Shown: positions 6,217-13,026, counted from the first letter of the stretch. The stretch: DNA of 19,492 bases from an uncultured Oscillospiraceae bacterium (GCA_900555435.1 USLH01000024.1:1-19492); one strand, 5' to 3'. Made by a program: numbers and translations. The notes: generated by a model not told the origin, from the letters alone.

Positions 6217-6768
6217 ATGCGAGTGATTACCGGCACCGCCCGTGGGCGGAAACTGAAAACGCTGGAAGGGCTTGCCACCCGTCCGACCATGGAAGTGGTC
6301 AAGGAGGCCGTTTTCAGCATCATCCACTTCCGCCTGCCCTATGCGAAAGTATTGGATCTTTTTGCCGGATCCGGCCAGATGGGCATCGAAGCCCTCAGCC
6401 GGGGAGCGGAAAAAGCCGTTTTTGTGGACAACTCTAAGGCAGCTTTGGACGTCATCCGGGAGAACATCGACACCGTGGGCTTTGGAAAGCAGTCGCAGGT
6501 GGTGTCCGACGATGCGGTCTCCTTTTTAAACCGCACGAAGGAGAACTTTGACGTGATCTTTCTGGACCCGCCTTACGACGCCGGCTTTGTGTCTCAGGTG
6601 ATGCCCCTTCTCGGGAAGCATCTTACCCCCGACGGGATCGTTCTTTTCGAGCACCGGAAAGGCGAGGAGATGCCGGAAGCGGCAGGCGGGCTGACCCTGA
6701 AGAAACGCTACATCTACGGAAAAACAGCCGTGACCACCTATGTGAAGGCTTCCCCGGAAGCCGACTGA
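6217..6768 (+). CDS. rsmD: 16S rRNA (guanine(966)-N(2))-methyltransferase RsmD
   Basis: This SAM-dependent enzyme methylates N2 of a conserved guanine of 16S rRNA (G966 in E. coli) during 30S assembly. It is 183 residues, standard for the family. The N-terminus MRVITGTARGRKL and TRPTMEVVKEAVFSII (21-36) are typical of RsmD. The SAM-binding motif LDLFAGSGQMGIEALSRGA is at 46-64, and the catalytic DPPY is at 117-120. ATG 6217 is set by the conserved N-terminus. There is no SD within 15 bases. The nearest is AAAGGA (6182-6187), separated from the start by a GAGA-tetraloop hairpin (6191-6204). coaD follows after 24 bases, an rsmD-coaD pairing common in Firmicutes. Confidence 0.95.
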   Translation: MRVITGTARGRKLKTLEGLATRPTMEVVKEAVFSIIHFRLPYAKVLDLFAGSGQMGIEALSRGAEKAVFVDNSKAALDVIRENIDTVGFGKQSQVVSDDAVSFLNRTKENFDVIFLDPPYDAGFVSQVMPLLGKHLTPDGIVLFEHRKGEEMPEAAGGLTLKKRYIYGKTAVTTYVKASPEAD

Positions 6769-6792
6769 TTCCCTGACCGAAAGGAAGATCCT

Positions 6793-7278
6793 ATGAAAAT
6801 CGCCGTATGCCCCGGCAGCTTCGACCCCATTACACTGGGTCATCTGGACATCATCAGCCGGGCGGCCAAGCTCTTTGACCGGGTCATTGTTCTGGTATCG
6901 ATCAATCCCGCCAAGACCAATTATGCCTTCACCATCGCCGAACGGGTGGACTTTATTAAACGGGTGACGGCGGATCTTCCGAACGTCTGCGTGGATTCCT
7001 CCGACGGGCTGCTGGCGGATTACCTTCGAGAGAAGGGAGCCTGCGCCATTGTGAAGGGTTTGCGGGCCGTGTCCGACTTTGAGTATGAGTTCCAGATGTC
7101 TCTTGCCAACAAAATGCTCAACCCTCAGGCGGAGACCGTCTTTTTCACGGCGGCGGCGGAGAATATGTACTTAAGCTCCAGCATCGTAAAACAGATTGCC
7201 AGCTTCGGCGGCGACATCAGCAATTTCGTTCCGGCGTGCATCTTGGGAGAGATCCAGGCCCGCCTTTCCCGCAAATGA
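6793..7278 (+). CDS. coaD: Phosphopantetheine adenylyltransferase
   Basis: CoaD transfers AMP from ATP to 4'-phosphopantetheine, forming dephospho-CoA in the penultimate step of coenzyme A synthesis in the cytosol. The protein is 161 residues, the expected length. The nucleotidyltransferase motif GSFDPITLGH (8-17, with the T/HxGH histidine at 17) is intact. KGLRAVSDFEYEFQMSLANKML in the middle and YLSSSIVKQIASFGGDIS near the C-terminus are diagnostic for CoaD. AAAGGAAG ends about 6 bases before ATG 6793. It lies 24 bases after rsmD and 27 bases before a coiled-coil gene, within one operon. Confidence 0.96.
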   Translation: MKIAVCPGSFDPITLGHLDIISRAAKLFDRVIVLVSINPAKTNYAFTIAERVDFIKRVTADLPNVCVDSSDGLLADYLREKGACAIVKGLRAVSDFEYEFQMSLANKMLNPQAETVFFTAAAENMYLSSSIVKQIASFGGDISNFVPACILGEIQARLSRK

Positions 7279-7305
7279 TCCGGCATCTTTGAAGGAGGAG
7301 TAACC

Positions 7306-7773
7306 ATGACCAACTATGAAAACATCGACAGCATTCTCTTGATGATCGAGGATCTGCTGGACGGCGCATGGAGCATTCCGCTTTCCGGCGGTAAGGGCGC
7401 CGTGGACGTGGATAAGATCCGGGATCTGCTGTCTCAGCTGAAAATGCACATCCCCGTGGAAGTGGAAAAAGCAAAAGAGATTGTCAACGACCGGAAGATC
7501 ATCCTGGACGATGCCAAAAAAGAGGCGGAAATGACCATCCGAGTGGCGGAAGAGCGGGCCAAAAAGCTGGTGGATCACGATGAAGTGGTCCGGCAGGCGC
7601 AGGCCAAGGCAAACGAGATCCTCAGCACCTCCCAACTTCAGGCGAGAGAGTTGAAAAAAGCCACCAGCGATTATGTGGACAGCGTTTTGAAGTCTACGGA
7701 AGAGCAGGTCGCCAAGTCTCTGGCAGAGCTCAGAAGCAAACGGCAGGCCATCAAGGCTGCGAAGATCAGCTGA
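7306..7773 (+). CDS. Conserved coiled-coil protein downstream of coaD
   Basis: This 155-residue protein is mostly one long charged helix. From about residue 45 (LKMHIPVEVEKAKEIVNDRKIILDD) to the end it is rich in Ala, Glu and Lys with heptad-like spacing (AKKEAEMTIRVAEERAKKLV; AKANEILSTSQLQARELKKA). This resembles the stalk subunits b/b' of F-type or H of V-type ATPases, a resemblance that long helices often produce by chance. There is no signal peptide or membrane helix. The N-terminal 40 residues (NIDSILLMIEDLLDGAWSIPLSGGKGAVDVDKIRDLLSQL broken by Gly) may be a small helical head. The start has AAGGAGGAG 5 bases upstream. Such proteins sit beside coaD in Clostridia, to my knowledge without an assigned role. 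A scaffold or DivIVA-like role is only a possibility. Confidence 0.85.
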   Translation: MTNYENIDSILLMIEDLLDGAWSIPLSGGKGAVDVDKIRDLLSQLKMHIPVEVEKAKEIVNDRKIILDDAKKEAEMTIRVAEERAKKLVDHDEVVRQAQAKANEILSTSQLQARELKKATSDYVDSVLKSTEEQVAKSLAELRSKRQAIKAAKIS

Positions 7774-7780
7774 ATGAGAA

Positions 7781-7823
7781 AACGCCTCCCCGCAGCGGTT
7801 CCTGCTGCAAGGGAGGCGTTTTT
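7781..7823. terminator. Bidirectional terminator between coaD operon and popT
   Basis: AACGCCTCCC (7781-7790) pairs with GGGAGGCGTT (7811-7820), with an inner GCAGC (7792-7796)/GCTGC (7804-7808) helix. A T-run (7819-7823) follows on plus and an A-run (7779-7782) precedes it, so it stops both convergent transcripts. Confidence 0.9.
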
Positions 7824-7834
7824 GCGGTGTAGGA

Positions 7835-8641
7835 TCAGTCCGCCGTCAAGCGGGAAAGATAAAAGATGGCTAAAAACCCTGCCGCAAAAGTCAGCGGGCA
7901 GATAAGCCAGCTGATCCCGGAAGGAATCCCGGGGAAAACGGCGGGAAGCGACCCGAAAAGGAACCCGATGATGACCGGGTAGGTGACCTGCGGGTAGGTG
8001 ACCATGGCCTTTTCCAGTGCCTTGATCATGGCGAGGGTGCCGATGATCAGCCCCACACCCATAGGGATCAGGAAGGAAAACTGCAGCTGGTGGATGGCGG
8101 CCATGGTGGGCTCGTAAAGTCCTAAGATCAGCAGCATATAAGAAAGGCTGATGCCCGGAAGGATCAGAGCCACCGCCTCCAGGATTCCGGCGAGGAAAAG
8201 AAGAGGGATCAGGACGATGCCGCCGCTGCTTCCCGTGAAAAGATTGTCGGGGATCAGGGAGAGGGCGGAGACAAAAAGAAACCCCGCCACAGGGAAAAGG
8301 ATCTGATAGGGACGGAATCTTTTGATCCCGGCTTTCTTCCAGAGGGCAGGAACGCCGCCTAAAATGGCCCCCAGAAAGAGAAAGAGCATGGGGAAGCGGA
8401 ACCGTTCTGTGACTGCTAAGATCACCCGGGAAAAGAGGAAGATCCCCAAAAGCCCGCCGCCTCCGAAGGTGGCAAGGAGCAGGGCGTGCTTTTTCGGATT
8501 CTTGAAAAAATGGCTGACGGCGGCAAGAAGGTCGTCGTAGGTGTTCAAAATGATAGCCATGGTTCCGCCGCTGACTCCGGGGATCAGCATGGAAGCGCCG
8601 ACCAGCAGCCCTTTCAGGATATAGATCAGGTACTTTTTCAT
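7835..8641 (-). CDS. popT: PopT/DUF368 polyprenyl-phosphate transporter
   Basis: This 268-residue membrane protein belongs to the DUF368 family. Members (PopT) were shown to act in returning undecaprenyl phosphate across the membrane, which recycles the carrier for peptidoglycan and teichoic acid synthesis. It has many hydrophobic helices in an internally duplicated layout. The first repeat carries KGLLVGASMLIPGVSGGTMA (PGVSGGT at 21-27), and the second ILEAVALILPGISLSYMLL (PGIS at 162-165). These paired re-entrant motifs are the family hallmark. The start is the ATG at 8641, with GGAGG (8652-8648) 6 bases upstream, so a 12-residue upstream extension is rejected. It is transcribed alone and divergently from the Pit phosphate transporter. 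Function is by family; specificity is not proven here. Confidence 0.9.
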   Translation of the reverse strand: MKKYLIYILKGLLVGASMLIPGVSGGTMAIILNTYDDLLAAVSHFFKNPKKHALLLATFGGGGLLGIFLFSRVILAVTERFRFPMLFLFLGAILGGVPALWKKAGIKRFRPYQILFPVAGFLFVSALSLIPDNLFTGSSGGIVLIPLLFLAGILEAVALILPGISLSYMLLILGLYEPTMAAIHQLQFSFLIPMGVGLIIGTLAMIKALEKAMVTYPQVTYPVIIGFLFGSLPAVFPGIPSGISWLICPLTFAAGFLAIFYLSRLTAD

Positions 8642-8688
8642 GGAAAACCTCCGTGGGCGCTCTTGTGTTGTGTGCACAAATCAGTCTC

Positions 8689-8717
8689 ATTATACAGGAT
8701 TTTTTAAGGGAAGCCAA
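8689..8717 (-). promoter_or_regulatory. Promoter of popT
   Basis: On the minus strand TTGGCT (8717-8712) and TATAAT (8694-8689) are 17 bp apart. The leader to the ATG at 8641 would be about 40 bases. Confidence 0.7.
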
Positions 8718-8757
8718 TAGGAGAATGTAAAGTTTAGGTAAAAAAGTTGTGTCGTTC

Positions 8758-8786
8758 TTGCGAAAAGGGGCAGAATATGGTAGCAT
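8758..8786 (+). promoter_or_regulatory. Promoter of the pit operon
   Basis: TTGCGA (8758-8763) and TAGCAT (8781-8786) are 17 bp apart, with TGG before TAGCAT giving an extended -10. It lies about 65 bases before the pit ATG. No clear phosphate box is seen. Confidence 0.5.
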
Positions 8787-8851
8787 AGAAGGGTAAATAG
8801 AGTCGGGGAACGGGTGTGAAAAGGTACCGTTCCGATAACAGGAGGTTTCCT

Positions 8852-9904
8852 ATGACCATCCGCTTGTCCGAATTTATAAGTCAGCTGATCCGGAACCCTG
8901 CGCTGGCGGTCACGGTCGTTTTGACCTTGGGCGTCATTCTGGTCAACGGCTGGACGGATGCGCCGAACGCCATCGCCACCTGCGTCTCCACCCGGGCCAT
9001 CCGACCCAAGCATGCGATCCTGATGGCGGCGATTTTTAACTTCTTCGGCGTTTTACTGATGACGGCAATTAACAGCACGGTTGCCATGACGATCTATAAC
9101 ATGGTGGATTTCAATGGAGACAGCCACCAGGCGCTGACCGCCCTGTGCGCCGCACTTTTCGCCATTGTAACGTGGGCAACTGCGGCGTGGGCTTTCGGAA
9201 TCCCCACCAGTGAGAGCCACGCCCTGATCGCCGGGCTTTCCGGGGCGGCCATCGCCCTGCAGGGCGGGCTTTCCGGAATCAACGGCGGAGAATGGGTCAA
9301 AGTCCTTTACGGGCTGTTTTTGTCCACCGTTCTGGGTTTTGGCAGTGGGTATCTGGTGACAAAGCTGGTGGAGCGCTGCTGCCGGAGAATGGATCGGCGG
9401 CGGACGTCCCGGTTCTTCCGTGGGGCACAGATCGCCGGCGGAGCTGCCACGGCCTTCATGCACGGGGCGCAGGACGGGCAGAAATTCATGGGCGTGTTCC
9501 TTCTGGGGATCGCCCTTGCAGGCGGGAACGGAACCACCTCCAACTTCCAGATCCCGGTTTGGCTCATGGTGCTCTGCTCGGCGGTAATGGCTCTGGGAAC
9601 TTCCATTGGAGGCTACCGCATCATCAAGGCCGTAGGAATGGATATGGTGAAGCTGGAGACCTATCAGGGGTTCTCGGCAGATCTGGCGGCGACAGGATGC
9701 ATGCTCCTCTCCTCCCTGACCGGCGTGCCGGTCAGCACCACCCATACGAAAACCACCGCCATCATGGGCGTGGGTGCCTCCAAACGGCTCTCCTCCGTCA
9801 ACTGGGGGACCGTGAAGGAAATGCTGCTCACCTGGGTGCTGACCTTTCCCGGCTGCGGGATTATCGGATATTTGATGGCGAAGCTCTTTATGTGGATTTT
9901 CTGA
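8852..9904 (+). CDS. pit: PiT-family inorganic phosphate transporter
   Basis: This is a 350-residue cation-coupled phosphate permease of the PiT family (PHO-4), in the cytoplasmic membrane. It shows the inverted duplication of the family. The first repeat has NGWTDAPNAIATCVSTRA (residues 32-49, matching GANDxxNA) and GIPTSESHALIAGLSGA. The second has FMHGAQDGQKFMGV (matching HGANDGQK) and GVPVSTTHTKTTAIMGVG. The first motif reads GWTD rather than the usual GAND and the second GAQD rather than GAND, so both are mild variants that keep the Asp. The start is ATG 8852, with AGGAGG (8840-8845) 6 bases upstream; a frame extension to 8816 is unlikely. A DUF47 gene follows after 16 bases, the usual partner. 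Confidence 0.94.
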   Translation: MTIRLSEFISQLIRNPALAVTVVLTLGVILVNGWTDAPNAIATCVSTRAIRPKHAILMAAIFNFFGVLLMTAINSTVAMTIYNMVDFNGDSHQALTALCAALFAIVTWATAAWAFGIPTSESHALIAGLSGAAIALQGGLSGINGGEWVKVLYGLFLSTVLGFGSGYLVTKLVERCCRRMDRRRTSRFFRGAQIAGGAATAFMHGAQDGQKFMGVFLLGIALAGGNGTTSNFQIPVWLMVLCSAVMALGTSIGGYRIIKAVGMDMVKLETYQGFSADLAATGCMLLSSLTGVPVSTTHTKTTAIMGVGASKRLSSVNWGTVKEMLLTWVLTFPGCGIIGYLMAKLFMWIF

Positions 9905-9920
9905 AAGAAAGGAAACGGCT

Positions 9921-10544
9921 ATGGGAAAAAAGCGGGATTTCAACTACTTTGAAGCCTTTGTGCAGCTGGTGGACTACTCCTGTCAGTCGGCGGAGATCTT
10001 AGAGACTTCGCTTAAGCGGTTCAACCCTACGGGGCTTGCCGAGATGATGAAGAACCTCCACGGCATCGAGCACGCAGCGGACATGGGAAAGCACGACATG
10101 ATGAATCGGCTGGCCCGGGAGTTCATCGCCCCCATCGAGCGGGAGGACATCATCGAGCTGGGGCAGGAGATCGACAACGTCACTGACAGCATCGAAGACG
10201 TGCTCATGGGCGTTTATATGTACAACATCCTCTCCATCCGGCCGGAAGCCATTGATTTTGTGGACGTGATCGTCCAGTGCTGCAACGGCTTAAAAAAGAC
10301 CATGGAGGACTTCCAGAACTTCCGGAAATCCACCACCCTCCACGACAGCGTGGTGGAGATCAACCGCTTGGAGGAGGTCGGCGACCGGATGTACACCGAA
10401 GCCGTGCGGAATCTTTATGTGAACTGCAAGGATCCGGTGGAGATCTTGGCGTGGACGAAGATCTTCGACCGGATGGAAAGCTGCTGCGATGCCTGCGAAC
10501 ACGTCGCAAACGTCGTGGAAAGCGTTATGATGAAAAACAGCTGA
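9921..10544 (+). CDS. DUF47 (PhoU-like) Pit accessory protein
   Basis: This 207-residue all-helical cytosolic protein belongs to the DUF47/PhoU_div family. Members are commonly paired with PiT transporters and are thought to regulate or assist them. Typical features are the conserved acidic helices with HGIEHAADMGKHDMMNRLAREFIAPIEREDIIELGQEIDNVTDSIED (about residues 50-95), whose clustered Asp/Glu/His residues bind metals in PhoU-like proteins. Later helices carry EINRLEEVGDRMYTEAVRNL and MESCCDACEHVANVVESV. The ATG has AAAGGAAA about 7 bases upstream and lies 16 bases after pit, so the two are surely co-transcribed. A strong terminator follows. Confidence 0.92.
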   Translation: MGKKRDFNYFEAFVQLVDYSCQSAEILETSLKRFNPTGLAEMMKNLHGIEHAADMGKHDMMNRLAREFIAPIEREDIIELGQEIDNVTDSIEDVLMGVYMYNILSIRPEAIDFVDVIVQCCNGLKKTMEDFQNFRKSTTLHDSVVEINRLEEVGDRMYTEAVRNLYVNCKDPVEILAWTKIFDRMESCCDACEHVANVVESVMMKNS

Positions 10545-10551
10545 CAAAGCT

Positions 10552-10593
10552 GCCCCGCCTGTTTCCGGAAGGGAGACGGGCGGGGCGATTTTT
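10552..10593 (+). terminator. Terminator of the pit-DUF47 operon
   Basis: GCCCCGCC (10552-10559) pairs with GGCGGGGC (10579-10586), extended inward by TGTTTCC/GGGAGAC(G) with wobble around GGAA, and is followed by ATTTTT (10588-10593). The T-run touches the stop codon (10594-10592) of the convergent nucleotidyltransferase-like gene. Confidence 0.9.
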
Positions 10594-11281
10594 ACAGATA
10601 GCGAAAAGGGGATTGCTCCGGTTCTTCTTCGTCCTGTTCCACGAGCCATTCGTATACGTTGTTGACCGCTTCCCGATAAATGTCATAGGAACGTTTTTCG
10701 TTTTTTATGTTGCAGTTTTTGAGCCGCAGATATTCTTCCCGGACACAGTTCCAGCCATTTTCGTATTTACAGATTTCTTCGACCCGTTCCTCCGGGTCAG
10801 AGTTGATCGGACGGAAATTCCAGATGTAGTTTCCGGATTTTTTGTCGTTTTTGAGATAATTGTATCCGTCAAGATTAGAGTCTTCGTCATAGGTGTAGCA
10901 AATAATGGCAAAGTCGCAGCCGTATTTAATCTTGCTGTTTTTTCGGTCAACGGATTGAAGCGTAATAACAGATGATGAATCCTTCGGATTGGAAAAGTGA
11001 AAACGACTGTCCTTTAAAGCGTTTTTCATGGCGTTTATGAAACGATTTTTGACTTCTTTTGCATCATAGTCGTAGCAATCGTCGTCCAGTATCAGGTTGT
11101 AATCCAAATCGAAGCCTTTATTTCCGTTTTTGATTCGGGTGACCAGATGGCGTTTGCCGCTGCCGACCAGTTGAAAGGAAAAAGGAAATTTCTTTTTCAA
11201 CTGAGACTGCATCTTTTGCAGAATGCGGGTCGCTTCCGCTTTCAGCGGTTTGTATTCGGCTTTTGTAACATACTCATACAT
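10592..11281 (-). CDS. Nucleotidyltransferase-fold protein of unknown target
   Basis: This 229-residue protein has the marks of the Pol-beta-type nucleotidyltransferase fold. A GS motif (LVGSGKRHLV, G40-S41) is followed by FDLDYNLIL, with metal-ligand pair D58/D60, and a third acidic strand KYGCDFAIIC (D123). The GS-to-DxD spacing (16) is slightly longer than usual. The C-terminal half is helical, with no recognised domain, and ends in an acidic tail (EWLVEQDEEEPEQSP). Start: ATG 11281 with AAGGAGG (11296-11290) 8 bases upstream, preceded by a near-consensus promoter. Codon use is clearly more AT-rich than in every neighbour, suggesting horizontal acquisition. It could be a defence-related NTase, a MNT-type toxin/antitoxin part or an RNA-modifying enzyme. 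It lacks an adjacent HEPN partner or effector, so none of these is supported over the others. Confidence 0.75.
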   Translation of the reverse strand: MYEYVTKAEYKPLKAEATRILQKMQSQLKKKFPFSFQLVGSGKRHLVTRIKNGNKGFDLDYNLILDDDCYDYDAKEVKNRFINAMKNALKDSRFHFSNPKDSSSVITLQSVDRKNSKIKYGCDFAIICYTYDEDSNLDGYNYLKNDKKSGNYIWNFRPINSDPEERVEEICKYENGWNCVREEYLRLKNCNIKNEKRSYDIYREAVNNVYEWLVEQDEEEPEQSPFRYL

Positions 11282-11336
11282 TTTTATTTCCTCCTTCTCC
11301 CCCTTACCGCCCATTCAGCTTCTGCTAAATCATTAC

Positions 11337-11365
11337 AATATAGCAGAATTTTAACCCCTTGTCAA
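11337..11365 (-). promoter_or_regulatory. Promoter of the nucleotidyltransferase-like gene
   Basis: On the minus strand a perfect TTGACA (11365-11360) and TATATT (11342-11337) are separated by 17 bp. It is among the best promoters in the window, suggesting substantial expression unless repressed. Confidence 0.75.
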
Positions 11366-11393
11366 GAAAAAAATTCGAAGCAATTTTCTTGAC
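11361..11393. repeat. 10-bp inverted repeat spanning both divergent -35 boxes
   Basis: GTCAAGAAAA (11361-11370) and its exact reverse complement TTTTCTTGAC (11384-11393) flank a 13-bp centre. Each arm contains most of one divergent TTGACA box. A dimeric regulator bound here would control both the nucleotidyltransferase-like gene and the aldehyde dehydrogenase gene. Confidence 0.6.
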
Positions 11394-11417
11394 AACGCAG
11401 GCGTTTTTCGCTATGGT
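11389..11417 (+). promoter_or_regulatory. Promoter of the aldehyde dehydrogenase gene
   Basis: A perfect TTGACA (11389-11394) and TATGGT (11412-11417) lie 17 bp apart. Transcription would start near 11424, leaving about 18 bases before ATG 11442 and making the in-frame ATG at 11427 almost leaderless. Confidence 0.65.
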
Positions 11418-11441
11418 TAAAGGTGAATGGGGGTACTTACT

Positions 11442-12806
11442 ATGGAACGGGAACTTGTTGAAAAACAACGGGCGTTTTTCCGAAGGGGAGAGACAAGGAG
11501 CCTCGTTTTCCGAAAGGCGCAGCTTCAAAAGCTCCTGCAGGGGCTTTCCGAAGAGGAGGACATCCTTTTGAAGGCGCTGGAAGCAGATCTGGGGAAGCAC
11601 CCCTTTGAAGGGTACGCAACCGAGTTGGGGGTCGTCCGGGGGGAGATCCGGGCGGCTCTCCGGAAGCTCAAAAGCTGGAGCCGCACCCGAAAAACGGTGG
11701 GGCCGCTGACCCAGTTCCCCTCTTCCGGGCGACTGATGGCGGAGCCGAAGGGCTGCGTGCTGATCTTAGCGCCGTGGAACTATCCGGTGCAGCTGATCCT
11801 AGCGCCGCTGGTATCGGCCATTGCGGCGGGGAACTGCGCCATCCTGCTGCTGCCGGAAGATGCGCCGGAGACGTCAGGGGCGCTTGCCCGGATGATAAAA
11901 AAACTCTATCCGGAGGAGTACATTGCCTCGGCTCCGGCGTCGGTGGAAGGGAACGGGCGGTTTTTATCCCTGCCCTTCGACCACATTTTCTTTACGGGGA
12001 GCCTTCGGGTGGGGCGGATCGTCATGGGTGCGGCTGCAAAAAATTTAACGCCGGTGACGCTGGAGCTGGGCGGAAAAAGTCCCTGCATCGTGGACAAAAC
12101 GGCAGATCTTCCGCTGGCGGCGAAGCGGATCGCATGGGGGAAATGCCTGAACGCCGGGCAGACTTGTGTCGCACCGGACTATGTGCTGGTGGAAAAAAGC
12201 GTCCGGGAAGCATTTGTAAAAGAACTGAAAAAGCAGGCGGATGCCCTTTTCCCGGGCGGGATGCTCTCCAATGGGGACTATCCCCATCTGGTGAACCGGA
12301 AGCACTTTGACCGGGTGGTCAAACTGATGGACGGAGAGAAGATCCTGTTCGGGGGAAAGTCGGATCCGGAAACGCTCAAAATCGAGCTGACTGCTCTGGA
12401 TGTGCCGGATCTGGAATCGCCGGTGATGAAAGAGGAGATCTTCGGGCCCGTTCTGCCGGTAATCCCCTATGATTCGATCGACGGGGCGATGACCCTCATT
12501 CTGGATCGGCCGAAGCCGCTGGCGCTTTACCTCTTTACGAAGGACCGGGAGCTGAGCTGCCGGGTGTTCCGGGAGATAAGCTTCGGGGGCGGGTGCTTAA
12601 ACGACACCATCGTCCACCTGCTGCCCCACAACCTGCCCTTCGGCGGGGTAGGGGAATCGGGCATGGGAAGCTGCCATGGAAAGGCGGGATTCGACACCTT
12701 TACCCACTGGAAGCCGATCCTTAGGCGGGGAATGTGGATGGATCTTCCGGTTCGGTATCCGCCGTACAAGGGAAAGCTTTCGCTGCTGAAAAAAATCATG
12801 CGGTAA
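11442..12806 (+). CDS. Aldehyde dehydrogenase, class 3-like
   Basis: This 454-residue NAD(P)-dependent aldehyde dehydrogenase is of the short class 3 / YwdH / fatty-aldehyde type, oxidising aldehydes to carboxylates. Landmarks: LAPWNYPVQL with N114, ELGGKSP with general base E209, NAGQTCVAP with nucleophile C242, EEIFGPVLPV near 330 and the C-terminal FGGVGESGMGSCHGKAGFDTFTH. All catalytic residues are kept. One oddity is AILLLPEDAPETSG at 133-146, where the family's usual KPSE cofactor-binding lysine is replaced by Leu, hinting at altered cofactor binding. Start 11442 is chosen over 11427 because GGGGG (11429-11433) lies 8 bases upstream and the promoter leaves no room for an earlier one. 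It forms a single-gene transcript, divergent from the nucleotidyltransferase-like gene. The substrate is unknown, and no clear terminator hairpin is visible after it. Confidence 0.92.
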   Translation: MERELVEKQRAFFRRGETRSLVFRKAQLQKLLQGLSEEEDILLKALEADLGKHPFEGYATELGVVRGEIRAALRKLKSWSRTRKTVGPLTQFPSSGRLMAEPKGCVLILAPWNYPVQLILAPLVSAIAAGNCAILLLPEDAPETSGALARMIKKLYPEEYIASAPASVEGNGRFLSLPFDHIFFTGSLRVGRIVMGAAAKNLTPVTLELGGKSPCIVDKTADLPLAAKRIAWGKCLNAGQTCVAPDYVLVEKSVREAFVKELKKQADALFPGGMLSNGDYPHLVNRKHFDRVVKLMDGEKILFGGKSDPETLKIELTALDVPDLESPVMKEEIFGPVLPVIPYDSIDGAMTLILDRPKPLALYLFTKDRELSCRVFREISFGGGCLNDTIVHLLPHNLPFGGVGESGMGSCHGKAGFDTFTHWKPILRRGMWMDLPVRYPPYKGKLSLLKKIMR

Positions 12807-12862
12807 AATTCCTAAAATTTGCAACAGATTTTAACTTCTGCGACACCTTTATGACGATACGG

Positions 12863-12880
12863 TTAAGGAAACCTTAAGGA
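12863..12880. promoter_or_regulatory. TTAAGG repeats, probable operator of the ABC operon
   Basis: TTAAGGA occurs at 12863-12869 and again at 12874-12880, an 11-bp period or about one helical turn. The first copy also forms a perfect inverted repeat, TTAAGG-AAA-CCTTAA (12863-12877). It ends 18 bp before the -35 of the ABC operon. In-phase tandem repeats just upstream of -35 are typical of OmpR-family response regulators; which regulator binds is unknown. Confidence 0.5.
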
Positions 12881-12897
12881 TTGTAACCAGATTTTCA

Positions 12898-12927
12898 TTG
12901 GATTTCCGAAAGCGTATATGTTATACT
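12898..12927 (+). promoter_or_regulatory. Promoter of the ABC-CARDB operon
   Basis: TTGGAT (12898-12903) and TATACT (12922-12927) are 18 bp apart, with TGT before TATACT giving an extended -10. The weak -35 fits dependence on an activator. The leader to ATG 13027 is about 93 bases. Confidence 0.55.
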
Positions 12928-13026
12928 GAAACTGGCGGAAAAAAGAGAAAACGCCGCAGCCTGACTGACACGAAATTCCAGGATTGGAGGAAACGATTCG
13001 TAAAATCTGACGTTAGGAGAACCACA

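Noticed and set aside
10592..11281. Type II toxin-antitoxin (MNT-HEPN) locus
   Set aside because: The NTase-like gene has no adjacent HEPN or other small partner gene; the nearest genes are a DUF47 gene (convergent) and an aldehyde dehydrogenase (divergent).
12898..13026. Upstream in-frame extension of the ABC ATPase
   Set aside because: It would begin at the promoter -35. ATG 13027 has its own SD and matches the normal N-terminus of the family.
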